From: Amphritea sp.
Lineage (GTDB): Bacteria; Pseudomonadota; Gammaproteobacteria; Pseudomonadales; Balneatricaceae
Direction: 5' to 3'
DNA length: 64,000 bases
Assembly (NCBI RefSeq): GCF_016744155.1
Contig: NZ_JADGEW010000013.1
Coordinates: forward strand, 1 to 64,000
Below, in pieces: positions 62,736 to 64,000 of the stretch; position 1 is the stretch's first letter, and the number at the start of each line of letters is the position of its first letter. The notes beneath the pieces are model-generated. The model searched no databases. It saw only the letters and a program-made list of their open reading frames with translations, and had not been told where the DNA came from. The translations under genes were made by a program, and so were the position numbers.

Positions 62736-63809
62736 TTAACGACTAAAGACCTGATCCACCGAAACAACGTCACCACAGTGATCCGGCGAGTACCCCGGTA
62801 ATTGCTGTACCGCCTGCTGAAACGCCTCCCCACGAATACTTTCCAGCAACCGCACCATCGCTTCCTGCTTCAGGGTTTTGTTATGGCACACCAACAGGTA
62901 ATACTCAGAAGATAACGGTATAAAATCAAGACCAAACTGACGGGCAGCTGCTTCGACGCCCATACCTACATCCGCCATACCGGCGCCAACAAAGGCAGCC
63001 ACGGCTGAGTGGGTGAACTCTTCATCGGCAAAGCCACTGATCTTTTTACTGTTAATCCCTTGCTGGCGTAGCAGTTCATCCAGCAGGGCACGGGTGCCTG
63101 AGTCCTTCTGTCGGTTGATGAACTTTACATCTTTACCTAACAGATCTTTAAGCCCGGTTATCTGTTTAGGATTGCCAGGTTTAACCATCAGCCCCTGCTG
63201 GCGGGTAATAAACTTAATGATCTTATGCACCCTGGGTTTCAAATGACGACTGTAGGTTTCATAGAGCGCATCACTCATCCCCCCTTCCCGGCCATTAACC
63301 GGCACATGGAAACCGGCGACATCACAGACACCCCGACTCAGCGAGGCCAATGCGTCTTCGGCACTTTTGTACTGTAGGTCCAGTTGAATATCGTCAGAAA
63401 ATCCTGGTAGCAACGCAACCGCGTAACCGTAACTGGCATGCAGACGCAGTAGCGGACTCACCCCTTCCAGAGCGCGGTGAATCTCCAAATTAAGCTCTGA
63501 AGCCAGACTGTCTAACTGAGGTTCGAGGCGTGCCAGCACCCGCTGTTCCGCCCAGAGTAGTTTTTCCCCAAGCCCGGACAGCGTTGCCCCTTTGCCCTTT
63601 TGCATATCCACCAGCGGCAGACCAAAAAAAGCCGCCCAGGTGTTCAGAAGATTCCAACCATGACGGTAGGATATGCCGATTTGTGCAGTTGCCGCCGTGA
63701 GCTTGCCTGTCTCATGTATCGCAGCTAATAGCGAAAATAACTGAGGATTCAACTGGTTACCGCCAGAGTCCCGGAACGACCAGCTGGGTACAACTTGAAT
63801 TCGTTTCAT
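62736..63809 (-). CDS. HTH regulator with periplasmic-binding-like ligand domain (ModE-like)
   Basis: About 357 residues. A LysR/ModE-like winged HTH (LFSLLAAIHETGKLTAATAQIGISYRHGW segment, then GKGATLSGLGEKLL) is followed by a PBP_like substrate-binding domain (LHASYGYAVALLPGF, LSRGVCDVAGFHVP, FINRQKDSGTRALLDELL, GAGMADVGMGVEAAA). The architecture is common next to molybdate-, tungstate- or formate-dehydrogenase-related genes. The ATG at 63809 is chosen; a GTG at 63815 is in frame. It diverges from the gene at the window end, its probable target. Confidence 0.85.
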   Translation of the reverse strand: MKRIQVVPSWSFRDSGGNQLNPQLFSLLAAIHETGKLTAATAQIGISYRHGWNLLNTWAAFFGLPLVDMQKGKGATLSGLGEKLLWAEQRVLARLEPQLDSLASELNLEIHRALEGVSPLLRLHASYGYAVALLPGFSDDIQLDLQYKSAEDALASLSRGVCDVAGFHVPVNGREGGMSDALYETYSRHLKPRVHKIIKFITRQQGLMVKPGNPKQITGLKDLLGKDVKFINRQKDSGTRALLDELLRQQGINSKKISGFADEEFTHSAVAAFVGAGMADVGMGVEAAARQFGLDFIPLSSEYYLLVCHNKTLKQEAMVRLLESIRGEAFQQAVQQLPGYSPDHCGDVVSVDQVFSR

Positions 63810-63956
63810 ATGCACAAGATTTCATATTTAGTAAAACATCAACTAATGCTACTTTAAAGCTATAGATAAAGCACTTAGATAAGAACATACACACCTTTTC
63901 AGACACTAACAAAGCAACCTATGAACTTGAGTTCATATGTGAAAGAGAATAATAAA

Positions 63957-64000
63957 ATGACCGCAGTTAATGAACAGCTGTTGCCGGTAGTGACCGAAGT
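63957..64000 (+). CDS. Start of a gene truncated by the window end
   Basis: An ATG at 63957 opens a frame encoding MTAVNEQLLPVVTEV up to the edge, with a weak AGAG upstream. Fifteen codons are too few to identify it. The divergent ModE-like regulator makes a molybdenum- or formate-related gene such as fdhD conceivable, but nothing in the visible sequence shows that. Confidence 0.45.
   Translation, partial: MTAVNEQLLPVVTE

Overview
The window reads as chromosomal DNA of a heterotrophic marine gammaproteobacterium. The Oceanospirillales (Neptuniibacter, Neptunomonas, Marinobacterium or Amphritea type) fit best, judged from protein style, moderate GC, many TRAP transporters and LysR regulators, and short 4-bp operon overlaps. 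This is an inference, because no rRNA or other taxonomic marker is present. I saw no tRNA, rRNA, CRISPR array, transposase or prophage gene.

Layout. 0-8.2 kb: end of an alpha/beta hydrolase, a LysR regulator divergent from an omega-transaminase, a PuuR-like XRE-cupin regulator preceded by a 16-unit heptamer array, a GabD/DavD-type semialdehyde dehydrogenase, a CaiB-type CoA-transferase and glutaryl-CoA dehydrogenase. Together the enzymes could take 5-aminovalerate to crotonyl-CoA. 8.5-14.3 kb: housekeeping and small genes (DUF454 protein, metE, a flavin-binding-fold protein, murI, a tautomerase, a membrane protein). 14.4-21.7 kb: RidA, a three-subunit opine/hydroxyproline-dehydrogenase-like flavoenzyme, a TRAP transporter and an OccR-like LysR, which looks like an uptake-and-oxidation unit for an unknown amino or imino acid. 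21.7-33.3 kb: an unbroken urea island on the minus strand, urtABCDE-ureDABCEFG-hupE/ureJ.

33.4-36.0 kb: a YHS-domain protein, an AraC regulator and an EamA exporter. 36.0-44.8 kb: a repeat-rich accessory stretch with a HigBA-like toxin-antitoxin pair between direct repeats, a decayed antitoxin tail 2.8 kb away, several copies of two dispersed repeat families, a periplasmic-sensor diguanylate cyclase, and an operon of an NCS1-permease-fused hybrid histidine kinase with a LuxR-type response regulator. 44.8-48.7 kb: a two-gene operon pairing an RbsB-like lipoprotein with a CACHE-HAMP-PAS-GGDEF-EAL protein.

49.4-62.6 kb is the most unusual part. It is a catabolic locus bracketed by two paralogous LysR regulators, containing a TRAP transporter with a UspA partner, a Rieske oxygenase and its reductase, an NAD-dependent epimerase/dehydratase, a 203-residue protein of no recognised family, a DUF1116 (AllG/YlbE-like) protein, an amidase and a divergent glyoxalase-I-like gene. 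I know of no described pathway with this gene set. The window ends with a ModE-like HTH/periplasmic-binding regulator divergent from the first codons of another gene.
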